Positions 43,744 to 52,771 of a stretch of 64,000 bases of DNA are shown one piece after another. The DNA is from Nitrososphaerota archaeon (GTDB lineage Archaea > Thermoproteota > Nitrososphaeria > Nitrososphaerales > Nitrosopumilaceae): the NCBI GenBank assembly GCA_021323705.1, contig JAJPKL010000007.1:32814-96813 (forward strand), given 5' to 3'. Position 1 is the first letter of the stretch, and the number at the start of each line of letters is the position of its first letter. Under the pieces are notes generated by a model that saw only the letters and a program-made list of their open reading frames with translations, searched no databases and was not told where the DNA came from. A program made the position numbers and the translations under genes.

Positions 43744-45250
43744 AATTTTTGATACCACGTTAAGAGATGGCGAGCAGACACCTGGTGTGGCACTAACTCC
43801 AGACCAAAAACTTGCAATCGCTCAAAAGTTAGACCAGTTGGGAGTTGATGCCATAGAGGCAGGCTTTCCAATAATTTCAGATGGTGAGAGAAAGGCAGTA
43901 AAAGACATTGCGCATGCTGGCTTGAAAGCAGAGATTTGCGGACTGGCAAGAACGGAGAAAAAAGACATTGATGCAGCAATAGCCGCAGGATTAAGTTACA
44001 TACACACGTTTATTGCAACATCTGACATCCATCTAAAATACAAGCTCAATCTTACTCGAGAACAAGCAGTGGCAAAAGCAATAGAGGCAGTAGAATATGC
44101 AAAAACACATGGCCTACAGGTAGAGTTTTCTGCCGAAGATGCAACAAGAACAGACAGGGAATTTCTCAAAAAAGTTTTCAAAGCTGTGACAGAGGCTGGC
44201 GCTGACAGAATAGACATACCGGATACAGTGGGATACTCTACCCCTCAGTACATCGCTGCGATAACCAAGGATACCATTGAGGCAACCCATTTGCCTGTAA
44301 GCGTTCACTGCCACAACGACTTTGGGTTGGCCGTAGCAAATGCAATATCTGCAGTCCAAGCTGGTGCACAGTGTGCGCATGTTACCATAAATGGCATAGG
44401 AGAAAGGGCAGGTAATGCATCTCTTGAAGAATTCGTCATGGCATTGCAATGCTTACAGTTTGACAAAAAATTTGAAACAAACATCAACTCTAAACTACTC
44501 TATGAAACGTCAAGATTTGTTTCAAAGGTGGTAGGAGTCCAAGTTCAACCAAACAAGGCAATAGTGGGTGAGAATGCATTTGGGCATGAATCAGGAATTC
44601 ACACACATGGAGTCTTGAGCAACCCGCTAACCTACGAACCAATCAGTCCAGAACTTGTAGGAAGAACCCGTTGGTTCCAGGTAGGAAAACACGCAGGGGC
44701 GCACGGTGTCTCAGCAATGTTAGAAGAATATGGCATCCAGCCGTCAAAGGAGCAGACGCATGAGATACTAGACCGCGTCAAGAAATTAGGAGACCAGGGA
44801 AAGCACGTAACAGACGTAGAGTTGCTCTCAATTACAGGAGAGGTAATGCATCAGGAGGGCTTGAGAAGACTGGTGCACTTGACAGGATTCTCAGTATCCA
44901 CCGGGATTGGCAACATGCCGTATGCATTTGTCAAGTTAAACATAGAAGGAAAAGATTTCATAGGTACGGATTACGGAGTTGGGCCTGTAGATGCCTCAAT
45001 TAATGCGATACAAAAGATCACAGGAGAGATTGCCAAGGTGAGAATAAAGGAATACAAGCTAGATTCAATCTCAGGAGGCTCAGAGGCATTGTGCGAAGTT
45101 ACAATAAAGGTAGAAGACGCATACGGCAACCAAGCGTCTGCAAAATCTATTGGTGAAGACATTGTCATAACAAGTGTTCAAGCTATGATTGATGGCATAA
45201 ACAGAATCATGCTCAAAAAAATTCTCAAACAAAAAAACTTGGGGCACTAG
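43733..45250 (+). CDS. leuA: 2-Isopropylmalate synthase (LeuA family)
   Basis: A 505-residue enzyme of the DRE-TIM family joining acetyl-CoA to a 2-oxo acid. FDTTLRDGEQTPGV is the metal/substrate motif, HCHNDFGLAVAN holds the two metal His residues and NGIGERAGNASLEE follows. A C-terminal LeuA allosteric domain (about residues 380-505) supports feedback control. Citramalate or homocitrate synthase activity cannot be excluded, but the leuB and ilv neighbours favour leucine synthesis. The start is GTG. Confidence 0.9.
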   Translation: MKVRIFDTTLRDGEQTPGVALTPDQKLAIAQKLDQLGVDAIEAGFPIISDGERKAVKDIAHAGLKAEICGLARTEKKDIDAAIAAGLSYIHTFIATSDIHLKYKLNLTREQAVAKAIEAVEYAKTHGLQVEFSAEDATRTDREFLKKVFKAVTEAGADRIDIPDTVGYSTPQYIAAITKDTIEATHLPVSVHCHNDFGLAVANAISAVQAGAQCAHVTINGIGERAGNASLEEFVMALQCLQFDKKFETNINSKLLYETSRFVSKVVGVQVQPNKAIVGENAFGHESGIHTHGVLSNPLTYEPISPELVGRTRWFQVGKHAGAHGVSAMLEEYGIQPSKEQTHEILDRVKKLGDQGKHVTDVELLSITGEVMHQEGLRRLVHLTGFSVSTGIGNMPYAFVKLNIEGKDFIGTDYGVGPVDASINAIQKITGEIAKVRIKEYKLDSISGGSEALCEVTIKVEDAYGNQASAKSIGEDIVITSVQAMIDGINRIMLKKILKQKNLGH

Positions 45251-46267
45251 ATGTACAAGATTTCGCTCATTACAGGAGACGGCATAGGGCCTGAACTATC
45301 CAAGTCGGTTACAGAGATACTGCATGCAATACATGACAAAATTGGATTAAAGTTAGAAATAACAACAGTAGAAGCAGGAGATAGCGCATTAAAAAAGACA
45401 GGCAAAGCATTACCAGACTCGACACTTGAGACAATAAAAAAATCCGATGCATGCCTCAAGGCACCGGTAGGAGAGAGCGCAGCAGATGTAATCGTGGTTC
45501 TAAGAAGAATGTTGGACCTTTACGCTAACATCAGGCCTGCAAAATCATACCCTAACATGCCTGCTCTCAAAGAAAACATTGACCTTGTCATAGTTAGGGA
45601 AAATACAGAAGATCTCTACACAGGAATGGAGTTTGATATAGGTAGGTCAGCTATTGCATTGCGGACCATATCAGAGGAGGCCTCAAGACGCATTGCAAAA
45701 TACGCCTTTATGACAGCAGATCAGCGAAACGGGCAGAAAAAAGTAACATGTGTCCACAAGTCAAATGTCATGAGAAAGACAGACGGCCTTTTTGCAAGAT
45801 CATGTGCGGAGGTGGCAAAAGGCTTTGCCAAGATATCATTTGAGCAGATGTATGTAGACGCATGTGCAATGAACCTAATCAGGCAGCCTGAATCTTTTGA
45901 TGTCATTGTAACAACTAACCTCTTTGGAGACATACTCTCAGATGAGGCGGCACAGGTAGTTGGCGGCCTTGGGATGGCCCCTGCGGCCAACATTGGCGAG
46001 AGGTTTGCCTTGTTTGAACCTGTACATGGCGCCGCCTTTGACATTGCCGGAAAAGAGGCCGCAAATCCATCTTCGTTCATACTTTCTGCAAAGATGATGT
46101 TTGAGTGGCTTGCGATGAAAAATAACGACGCCGGGTCACTTGAGGTAGCAAAGAAAATTGAAGATGCAGTTTATGGGGTTGTAGGAGAGGGAACAAAGAC
46201 AAAAGACATTGGAGGGAACAAGACCACTGGCGAGTTTACCCAACAAGTCATCTCAAAACTCATTTGA
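45251..46267 (+). CDS. leuB: Isopropylmalate dehydrogenase-type enzyme
   Basis: A 338-residue beta-decarboxylating dehydrogenase. The N-terminus LITGDGIGPE, the substrate loop LRRMLDLYANIRPAKSYP, IVRENTEDLYTGMEF and the NAD segment EPVHGAAFDIAGKEAANP are all present. LRRMLDLYANIRP suits isopropylmalate (or homoisocitrate) rather than isocitrate. It starts on the base after the leuA stop. leuCD are not in the window. Confidence 0.9.
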   Translation: MYKISLITGDGIGPELSKSVTEILHAIHDKIGLKLEITTVEAGDSALKKTGKALPDSTLETIKKSDACLKAPVGESAADVIVVLRRMLDLYANIRPAKSYPNMPALKENIDLVIVRENTEDLYTGMEFDIGRSAIALRTISEEASRRIAKYAFMTADQRNGQKKVTCVHKSNVMRKTDGLFARSCAEVAKGFAKISFEQMYVDACAMNLIRQPESFDVIVTTNLFGDILSDEAAQVVGGLGMAPAANIGERFALFEPVHGAAFDIAGKEAANPSSFILSAKMMFEWLAMKNNDAGSLEVAKKIEDAVYGVVGEGTKTKDIGGNKTTGEFTQQVISKLI

Positions 46268-46601
46268 GATCTGATGCAGGCGGCTCTCTTGACCAGAAAA
46301 ACATTGCAAGGCTGACTGGAATCATAATCATTATTGCCACACCAAAACAAACCCAGTAGAAGGTAGGGTCAATGCCTTTAATCAATGGAACTGGAAATAC
46401 GGTATAAGCCCACACAAATGCTAGAAAACCTAGCAATACCTTGTTCTTTTTGAATACCTTCCAGCCAAGCTTGCGCTTTGCCACATAACATTTCTTGCAA
46501 CGCGTTCGGTCGTTTGTCATACAAGAGTTACAACAGTGCTTGTCGCAGAAATAACACGTGTGGTCTCCAAAATCCGAACCACAAAAATCGCATTGTTGCA
46601 C
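46260..46601 (-). CDS. Zinc-finger membrane protein
   Basis: A 113-residue protein. The first 40 residues are a Cys/His cluster (CDFCGS, CYFCDKHCCNSC, RCKKC) that could bind two zinc ions in a RING- or AN1-like fashion; two membrane helices follow (about 56-72 and 80-103), and the tail is short and basic-poor. It is convergent with leuB (8-nt overlap). Unknown function; perhaps a membrane-tethered adaptor. Confidence 0.68.
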   Translation of the reverse strand: MQQCDFCGSDFGDHTCYFCDKHCCNSCMTNDRTRCKKCYVAKRKLGWKVFKKNKVLLGFLAFVWAYTVFPVPLIKGIDPTFYWVCFGVAIMIMIPVSLAMFFWSREPPASDLK

Positions 46602-46633
46602 AAGTAACTGATGTAAAATCCAGATTTATCTTT

Positions 46634-47923
46634 TTAGGGAAATAGCCTTTCGGGATCTCTTGGATACAGGACAACTTCTCTTACGTTGTCAATTTTTGTC
46701 AGAACTGACATTAGTCTGTCAAGGCCAAGGCCCCAGCCAGAATGCGGCGGCATCCCCCAGTCAAATGCTTTGAGGTGGTCTTCAAATTGTGAGGGATTCA
46801 GGCCTTGCTCAACAAGTCGTGCCCTAATCTTGTTTGGGTCATGTAAGCGTCGTCCACCAGACGAGAGTTCTAGATATCCATACTGCAAATCAAACGACTT
46901 GGACAATGACGGTTCACCATCTTTTTCATGTATATAGAAAGGCTTTAGTTTCATTGGCCAGTCAATTAGAAAATAAAATCCCTGATGCATCTCTCCAAGT
47001 TTTCGCAGATGAGAGTCTTGCAGGTCATCTCCCTCAGTAAGAGAAATGCCCTCTCGTCCAAGTTCTTTGATAGCTTGCGCGTAGGTCACTCTTTCAAAAG
47101 GAGTCTTTGGTTTTTTTACTTCAATTCCTAAAACCTTTTGTTCTTGGATACAGTTTTTCTCAACGTGTTCAAAAACATCTGTTACCACTTTTTCTAGCAC
47201 TTCCATTACGTCAAGATAATCCATGAAATCTGCTTCAATGTCTACGCTTGTAAATTCAGTAAGATGTCTTACAGTGTGAGATTTTTCTGCCCTGTAGAAA
47301 GACGAGATCTCAAAAACTCTTTCAAGTCCCAGTGTTAGCTGTTCCTTGTAAAGCTGCGGGCTTTGTGCAAGATACGCTTGCTTGTCAAAGTACTTGAGTG
47401 AGAATAGGTTTGCACCACCCTCACTTGCGCTTCCTATGATTTTTGGCGTGTTTACCTCAATGAAGCCAAGTTCTGTCAGAGTTTTGCGTATTGATTGCAA
47501 TGCGTGATGTCTCATCTTGAAAATTGACGCAGTCTTTTGATTTCTCAAGTCAAGCGCTCGCGCATTTAGCCTATTGTCGATATTGCTTTCAAGTCTGCCT
47601 ATCGGATCAATTGGCAATGGATGCACCGCCCTAGAAAGAATCTCAATTTTTTCTGACTTGATTTCAAACGGAAAATCTCTTGCCTTTGTTTCTTGCACTG
47701 TACCGGTGACTCGCACCACGCTTTGCCTGTTGAGGTCTTTTACTTGTTTGATTCCTTCCTCTCCTACGACCACTATTTGTGCGACTCCAGTAACATCCCG
47801 CAGGGTAAGAAAAGTAAGCTTGCCAAGCTCGCGAAGATCTTCAACCCAGCCTCCAACTATTACCTTCTGGCCTTTTAGAGAGGCGTTTAGGTTACCAATG
47901 TAATGTGTTCTTTTCAAATCCAA
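46634..47923 (-). CDS. aspS: Aspartyl-tRNA synthetase, archaeal type
   Basis: A 429-residue class IIb synthetase. The N-terminal OB fold (about 15-105) reads the anticodon; the catalytic core has motif 2 (FEISSFYRAEKSHTVRHLTEF) and motif 3 (GWGLGLDRLMS). It lacks the bacterial insertion domain, so is the archaeal/eukaryal type. It may be non-discriminating (also charging tRNA-Asn); that depends on whether AsnRS exists elsewhere. The KH-type RNA-binding gene lies 9 nt upstream. Confidence 0.95.
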   Translation of the reverse strand: MDLKRTHYIGNLNASLKGQKVIVGGWVEDLRELGKLTFLTLRDVTGVAQIVVVGEEGIKQVKDLNRQSVVRVTGTVQETKARDFPFEIKSEKIEILSRAVHPLPIDPIGRLESNIDNRLNARALDLRNQKTASIFKMRHHALQSIRKTLTELGFIEVNTPKIIGSASEGGANLFSLKYFDKQAYLAQSPQLYKEQLTLGLERVFEISSFYRAEKSHTVRHLTEFTSVDIEADFMDYLDVMEVLEKVVTDVFEHVEKNCIQEQKVLGIEVKKPKTPFERVTYAQAIKELGREGISLTEGDDLQDSHLRKLGEMHQGFYFLIDWPMKLKPFYIHEKDGEPSLSKSFDLQYGYLELSSGGRRLHDPNKIRARLVEQGLNPSQFEDHLKAFDWGMPPHSGWGLGLDRLMSVLTKIDNVREVVLYPRDPERLFP

Positions 47924-47932
47924 CTGGTTTTC

Positions 47933-48475
47933 TCACTTTCTCTCAAATTCAACAACTAGTTCTATCTTTCGGAGGTGCTCAGATATTGCAATTACCTTGT
48001 CTACATCAATTGGAAACCTGAAGGTTTTCTTTCCTGAAACTATGGCTTTGGTTTTTTTGATTCCCCCAGGAGCCCACAGTTGATTAATTGCCAATATCTT
48101 GATTGGAAAGAACATGTCCTCAATGAATTTTTTATCATCACATTTTTCCTCTACGAGCCATATCTTGCCTTGAAACTCGCCTTGAAGTATTCTGTAGAGT
48201 TCGCGACTTTGGCGTACGGTCATTATATCAGTACTGTTAAGATACAGCACATAGTCCCCATTGTATTCTTGGCATGAGTTAAGGGTGAATTTTTCGATTT
48301 GAGGGATTTTTTGGGAGAGCTGTACTAGTTTTATTGATGCGTCAACGTCCGCCTTTGTGAGTTGCCCCGAGTCTAGTTTTGACTCGCATTGTGGGCATAA
48401 GATACCGTTCATTGCATCAAAGCTGCAAATGGGCGTCCTCAAGGAAATCGATTTTTCTACTACGATTGGGCTCAT
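47933..48475 (-). CDS. Zinc- and KH-like RNA-binding protein
   Basis: A 180-residue protein. The N-terminus has a zinc knuckle (PICSFDA, ILCPQCESKL), then a helical linker and a segment (LNSTDIMTVRQSRELYRILQGEF) resembling the KH core of archaeal NusA-like proteins. The C-terminal KTFRFPIDVDKVIAISEHLR could be a second nucleic-acid-binding unit. I assign it tentatively to this archaeal RNA-binding group. It precedes aspS by 9 nt and is probably co-transcribed. Confidence 0.6.
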   Translation of the reverse strand: MSPIVVEKSISLRTPICSFDAMNGILCPQCESKLDSGQLTKADVDASIKLVQLSQKIPQIEKFTLNSCQEYNGDYVLYLNSTDIMTVRQSRELYRILQGEFQGKIWLVEEKCDDKKFIEDMFFPIKILAINQLWAPGGIKKTKAIVSGKKTFRFPIDVDKVIAISEHLRKIELVVEFERK

Positions 48476-48538
48476 TTAAAAATGTCGGCGTGATTTATTA
48501 CACCATGGGTAAGACGGGATCGAGATTTCACAGCGCGA

Positions 48539-49009
48539 TCAAATCTGAATATACTCGAGAGATCTATGATATGTACTTACATTATTTCCTTGACACTGTA
48601 CAGTCAAATATCTTCGATCTGGGCAATATGGATTATGTTTAATGAGGGCATCCTTTTTAGACGCTTCATGCAATTCCTTGATTAATTTTTGTTGCTCCAA
48701 AACCATATTGTGGACATTCTGATCCAAACTCTGTTCAGCAACAGACATGGAATGCAATTCTTCCATTAGTTTTTTCTGTTTTTCGACCATATTGTGGACT
48801 TCATCATCAATCTTCTTTTCTGCTTCCAGCATTTCATGAATTTTCAGGACAACTTCACGGTGCTCTTTAGTTATATAGTCATGAAGATGCTCAACCATCT
48901 CATGAATTCTCTTATCGGCCCTTCTGTGAAGCACCATAATTAAAATCCCCAACGATGATGCAATTCCCACATCAATCATTTTATCCGTCAAAAAATCCAG
49001 TTCAGTCAT
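48539..49009 (-). CDS. Membrane-anchored coiled-coil protein
   Basis: A 156-residue protein. One short membrane helix near residues 13-27 (VGIASSLGILIMVL) is followed by about 100 residues of helix with heptad spacing. The motif [VI]HNMV-x2-Q-K-L-[MI]-[EK]-E-L-H recurs, spaced about 30 residues, giving a rod rich in His and Glu. The C-terminal 30 residues are non-helical with two Cys. Similar Thaumarchaeota-type proteins have no known role. Confidence 0.68.
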   Translation of the reverse strand: MTELDFLTDKMIDVGIASSLGILIMVLHRRADKRIHEMVEHLHDYITKEHREVVLKIHEMLEAEKKIDDEVHNMVEKQKKLMEELHSMSVAEQSLDQNVHNMVLEQQKLIKELHEASKKDALIKHNPYCPDRRYLTVQCQGNNVSTYHRSLEYIQI

Positions 49010-49077
49010 TTATGGACAAATCATACGTTCTTCATATTAACATTTTTTAATTATACTTTGAATTAAATTGGATTTTG

Positions 49078-49337
49078 TTAAAGCCCTAACTTACTTTCTA
49101 TGATTTCCATCCTGTCTTCTAATGCACGTATCTATCCATTATAGAAGGATCTCGGCTACTTGTGTTTCCATTAACAAGTTTCTCAAACTCCTCTCCTACA
49201 ATCCGCCGTATTCTTTCTTCACATATTGCCATACGGAGAGTTGTTTCAAGAAGGATATATGGATTCACGTGCAGTAAATTTTTTCTGGTCTTTTCCAGTT
49301 CAGTTGTTTGGATCCACGTATTTGGATTCCAAAATTT
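49078..49337 (-). pseudogene. Decayed small gene with frameshift
   Basis: The open frame reading ELEKTRKNLLHVNPYILLET and onward through RIRRIVGEEFEKLV looks like genuine protein but lacks an upstream start (a TGA lies before it at 49338-49340) and stops early at a TAG. Shifting frame near GATAGATACGTG gives IRALEDRMEIIESKLGL to a TAA at 49078, a natural continuation. One missing base would restore it. It overlaps the end of the 49300 gene. Probably a pseudogene. Confidence 0.5.
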
Positions 49338-49605
49338 TCATAAAATTCGATATTTCATCTACCTGAAGCAGGTCGTCTAGGCACATTTTAACCTCATTTA
49401 GAATCGATTGATAATTGTCTTTGTACACTTCTTTTAATATTATCCGCAAATAGTCCGGATGATCATAGCAATCCCTAAGTCCTGCATCGTAAAGAGCGTT
49501 AAGTTTGGCAATTACCAGGTTATAGTTAGCATTTCCACTCTTCATCAAAGCCAATTCTAGGCACGATATTAGAGCCAATTTGTTTTGTTCTTTGGGAGAA
49601 TCCAC
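49300..49605 (-). CDS. Small helical protein, unknown
   Basis: A 101-residue all-helical protein with no signal peptide, membrane segment or zinc site (ISCLELALMKSGNANYNLVI, then YRYDAG-type acidic helices and MCLDDLLQVDEI). No family recognised. The 3' end overlaps a decayed gene by about 38 nt, suggesting a recent rearrangement here. Regions 49606-49721 and 49926-50051 around the next gene show nothing further. Confidence 0.55.
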   Translation of the reverse strand: MDSPKEQNKLALISCLELALMKSGNANYNLVIAKLNALYDAGLRDCYDHPDYLRIILKEVYKDNYQSILNEVKMCLDDLLQVDEISNFMKILESKYVDPNN

Positions 49606-49721
49606 TTGGGGGAACGGAACATCGTTTATTTTTAATATTTTCTATCATGAAATTTATAAAATAAGATACTATATTGAGCGATATTTTGGAATACGTTAAC
49701 ACCTTCTTTTGAGGTCCACTT

Positions 49722-49925
49722 TTAAAAACTCATGACACGACCTGTCTTTGCATTTATTTTTATGTGGAATTTTCTGCGAGATGGTGATGAAACTAGCACA
49801 TCAACCATCCAATAGCCTTCTTTTAAAACTGGTTTTTCTACCTTGATGACAGAATAATTTTGCTGCAAAAAGTTTGTTGCAATCGCCTTGGCGTGATTTT
49901 CGTCAGTCCATTCTGTAGACAACAC
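49722..49925 (-). CDS. Small PepSY-like protein
   Basis: A 67-residue protein. The pattern HAKAIATNFL, then GYWMVDVLVSSPSRRKFHIK and INAKTGRVMSF (helix, strands and a terminal D/N-x-x-T-G turn) resembles one PepSY repeat, a fold often found inhibiting peptidases or in small envelope proteins. No signal peptide is visible. Function unknown. Confidence 0.5.
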   Translation of the reverse strand: MLSTEWTDENHAKAIATNFLQQNYSVIKVEKPVLKEGYWMVDVLVSSPSRRKFHIKINAKTGRVMSF

Positions 49926-50051
49926 CCTTGATTTTAGGCAGAAGATGACATTTAATTATGTATGATAAATCATTACTGAACATCGTTCTGTTTTGTCTTC
50001 AAACTAATTCGAGATGGTACAGCAGATGATCAATACGTAATCAATTACAGA

Positions 50052-51038
50052 TCATTTGAATCCATTTATTATGGTAGTAATGACAAACGATACTGCCGCA
50101 CCTGCCGGAATTGTAATAATCCACGCCCATACAATTCTTTTGCCAACACCCCATCGTACTGCAGAAAGTCTTCTTACTGCACCAACACCCATTATACCAC
50201 CAGAGATTGCATGTGTGGTACTTGCTGGAATTCCAGCCCACGCAAGAATTGCAATTATGGTTGCAGACCCTGTTTCTGCTGAAAATCCTTGGTACGGTCT
50301 TAGGTTAGTGATTTTCATGGCCATCGTCTTTACTATTCTCCATCCTCCAAAGAAGGTTCCAAGGCTCATGGCAGTAGCAGCCATCAAAATTACATAATAT
50401 GGAATTGAGAATTTGTCGATAACACCTTGTGTAAGTAAGATAAGTGCAATGACTCCCATTGTTTTTTGCCCATCGTTTGCACCATGAGTTAATGAAAAAT
50501 ATGTTGAAGAGACAAGCTGTAATCTGCCAAAAACAGTATTGACAGTATGCGGTTTTACTTTGGCAAAGATCTTCATTATCAACAATGCAATTACGAATGC
50601 TATTGCCAGTCCAGCTATTGGGGAGACAACTATTCCTGTTATCACAGTCTGCAAACCACCAAAAATCACAGCTTTTGCGCCAGCACCTGCAAGCCCTGCC
50701 CCTAAAATACCACCAACCAACGCATGGCTGCTTGAAGTTGGAAGGCCCAAAATCCACGTTATAATATCCCACACTATGGCGCCTGCCAAAGCGCCTATGA
50801 TTATGTTAAGGGTCACAAAGTCTGGGTTTATGATGCCTTTTCCTATGGTAGTTGCTACAGCGACACCAAAGAGAAAGGGGCCCACAAAGTTGGCAAAAGC
50901 AGCAATGCCTACGGCTGGGAGTGGTTTTAGAATTCTTGTGCCCACCACAGTAGCAATAGAGTTTGCCGCATCGTGAAAGCCGTTTAGAAAATCAAAAACT
51001 AGGGCCGCTACTATAGCTCCTATGGCAAGCGCAATCAT
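50052..51038 (-). CDS. pitA: Low-affinity inorganic phosphate transporter
   Basis: A 328-residue polytopic membrane protein. The duplicated PiT signature is present: DFLNGFHDAANSIATVVGTR at the N-terminus and LTHGANDGQKTMGVI in the second half. About ten helices. It takes up metal-phosphate with protons or sodium. It follows the DUF47 gene by 7 nt in one operon, the usual PiT partner arrangement. Confidence 0.94.
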   Translation of the reverse strand: MIALAIGAIVAALVFDFLNGFHDAANSIATVVGTRILKPLPAVGIAAFANFVGPFLFGVAVATTIGKGIINPDFVTLNIIIGALAGAIVWDIITWILGLPTSSSHALVGGILGAGLAGAGAKAVIFGGLQTVITGIVVSPIAGLAIAFVIALLIMKIFAKVKPHTVNTVFGRLQLVSSTYFSLTHGANDGQKTMGVIALILLTQGVIDKFSIPYYVILMAATAMSLGTFFGGWRIVKTMAMKITNLRPYQGFSAETGSATIIAILAWAGIPASTTHAISGGIMGVGAVRRLSAVRWGVGKRIVWAWIITIPAGAAVSFVITTIINGFK

Positions 51039-51045
51039 ACAAAAT

Positions 51046-51699
51046 CTACGTGTATTTTAGAACGACGTCTTCTATTGAATCAGCGACATCAAGACACATG
51101 TCGGAGGCCTCTTCCAAGGACTCGTAGATGTCTTTTAGTTTTATGATATTGATAACATCAGTTGTTTCCAATAGTTCGCCAACGGCCTTTCGATATATAT
51201 CGTCTGCATTATGTTCTATAACACTTACCGCTCGACAGTGCTCAATTATTGATTTGTTTACCTTCAATTTGTTCAGACTTGTAATCATAAGGTTGATCTC
51301 GTTTGTGGCGTTTTGGATCTCCCTTGCCAATTCCAACATATAGGGAGGAGGAGACTTGATCTTGAAATTGACTATTCTGCCAGATATACCCTCAATGTAA
51401 TCTATGATATCATCGGCTTTTGATGCAATGCGGGAGATGTCCTCTCTATCAATTGGAGTGATAAACGTCTTGTTCAGCTCTTCAAACACAGAGTGGGTTA
51501 GCTTGTCAGCCTCGCGCTCTATCTTTTTTATTTTTGTATGGTTCTCTTCTAGTCTTTCAAAGTTTTCAAATATACCTACAAGTAATTTTGATGCTTCCTC
51601 TGCCTTGCATGCAAGATCATTTAAAAGTGACAAGATTTCCTTTTCGTTTGATTTTATCCACGTCATCCATTGGGTCATGATGCTACTCTGAGGTTTCAT
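51046..51699 (-). CDS. PhoU-like (DUF47) partner of PiT transporter
   Basis: A helical protein of about 217 residues. Two PhoU-type helical bundles contain the metal-binding pattern E-x3-D-x3 (IEREADKLTHSVFEEL in the first half, VIEHNADDIYRKAV in the second). DUF47 proteins are thought to control PiT transporters. The ATG at 51699 is chosen since the predicted transcription start from TATA (51732-51740) lies near 51711; an upstream start at 51729 would be outside the transcript. Confidence 0.88.
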   Translation of the reverse strand: MKPQSSIMTQWMTWIKSNEKEILSLLNDLACKAEEASKLLVGIFENFERLEENHTKIKKIEREADKLTHSVFEELNKTFITPIDREDISRIASKADDIIDYIEGISGRIVNFKIKSPPPYMLELAREIQNATNEINLMITSLNKLKVNKSIIEHCRAVSVIEHNADDIYRKAVGELLETTDVINIIKLKDIYESLEEASDMCLDVADSIEDVVLKYT

Positions 51700-51706
51700 A
51701 GTTAAA

Positions 51707-51726
51707 TGTCCTGTGTATATAGGACA
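51707..51726. promoter_or_regulatory. Palindromic operator at the phosphate operon
   Basis: TGTCCT-N8-AGGACA, a perfect 6-bp inverted repeat, covers the predicted transcription start (about 51711) of the DUF47-pitA operon; the TATA box CTATATAG lies at 51733-51740 on the minus strand. A bound regulator here would block initiation. It could answer to phosphate supply. Confidence 0.45.
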
Positions 51727-51809
51727 CATGATCTATATAGTTACAAAACCTAACTGCGATCAAACAATTTCAAAAAGCAAATGTAGGCGAACATCATACA
51801 CTCTAATCG

Positions 51810-52748
51810 ATGACAGCCCTTTCCATCAAGGACCTTAAGGTACAATACAAGATAAAGGACAAGTTAATTAACGCAGTAGACGGCGTCTCGCTTTCTCTTG
51901 AAGATAACGAATCAATAGGCATTGTAGGTGAGAGCGGATGCGGAAAGAGTACACTTGGCCTTTCGATCATCAGATCCCTTTCAGGCGGAAAAATAGAATC
52001 GGGGGACGTACTGCTAGATAACAAGTCAATTTTAACAATGTCTGAAGAGGAATTTGGCAAGAAGGTGCGTTGGAAAGAGATATCGATGATCTTTCAGGGA
52101 GCAATGAATTCGCTAGATCCCGTATTTTCTATAAAACAACAGTTTGAAGAGATTTTAAAAGAACACCATCACGAAAACGAAAACCATCTAGAAATAATAA
52201 AAAAGTCCCTAGATTCAGTCGGCCTTCCCATGTCGGTATTAGACAAGTTTCCACACGAGCTCAGCGGAGGCATGAAACAGAGGGCAGTGATTGCCATGGC
52301 GCTGCTTTTGAGGCCAAAAATTGTGATTGCAGATGAGCCTACAACTGCACTTGATGTGCTGGTACAGGCTCAGATCCTAAGTCTTCTCAAGAAATTGAAA
52401 AAAGAAGGCATGTCGCTCATACTAATCTCCCACGATCTGGGCATAATATCCGAAGTATCAGACAAAGTCGGCATAATGTATGCAGGCAAGATAGCTGAGT
52501 TTGGCACCATGCAAGATGTTTATTCAAACCCCAAACATCCTTACACTCAGGCATTGCTCAAATCTACACCAAAGATAAGAGGTGGGTCTGACTTGATATC
52601 TCTGAAAGGCAATCCTCCAAACTTGGCATCTCCTCCTTCAGGATGTAGGTTTTATGACAGATGTCCGCAGGCCATGGAAAAATGTAGAAAGGAACCGCCC
52701 ACAATCAAAACTAAAGCAGGATATGTGTCATGTTGGCTATACGAGTAA
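51810..52748 (+). CDS. Oligo/dipeptide ABC transporter ATPase (OppD-like)
   Basis: A 312-residue ABC ATPase. Walker A GESGCGKST (about residues 42-50), signature LSGGMKQR and Walker B IVIADEPT are intact, and the C-terminal extension with CRFYDRCPQAMEKC is the Cys-rich tail of peptide-type transporters, which can hold an Fe-S cluster. It pairs with the OppF-like gene at 53865. Permeases and binding protein are not in the window. Confidence 0.92.
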   Translation: MTALSIKDLKVQYKIKDKLINAVDGVSLSLEDNESIGIVGESGCGKSTLGLSIIRSLSGGKIESGDVLLDNKSILTMSEEEFGKKVRWKEISMIFQGAMNSLDPVFSIKQQFEEILKEHHHENENHLEIIKKSLDSVGLPMSVLDKFPHELSGGMKQRAVIAMALLLRPKIVIADEPTTALDVLVQAQILSLLKKLKKEGMSLILISHDLGIISEVSDKVGIMYAGKIAEFGTMQDVYSNPKHPYTQALLKSTPKIRGGSDLISLKGNPPNLASPPSGCRFYDRCPQAMEKCRKEPPTIKTKAGYVSCWLYE

Positions 52749-52771
52749 AATAAAATTAAAAAATTGTTTCT

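Noticed and set aside
48379..48642. 87-codon plus-strand frame
   Set aside because: It is antisense to the ends of two better genes and shows no protein-like pattern.
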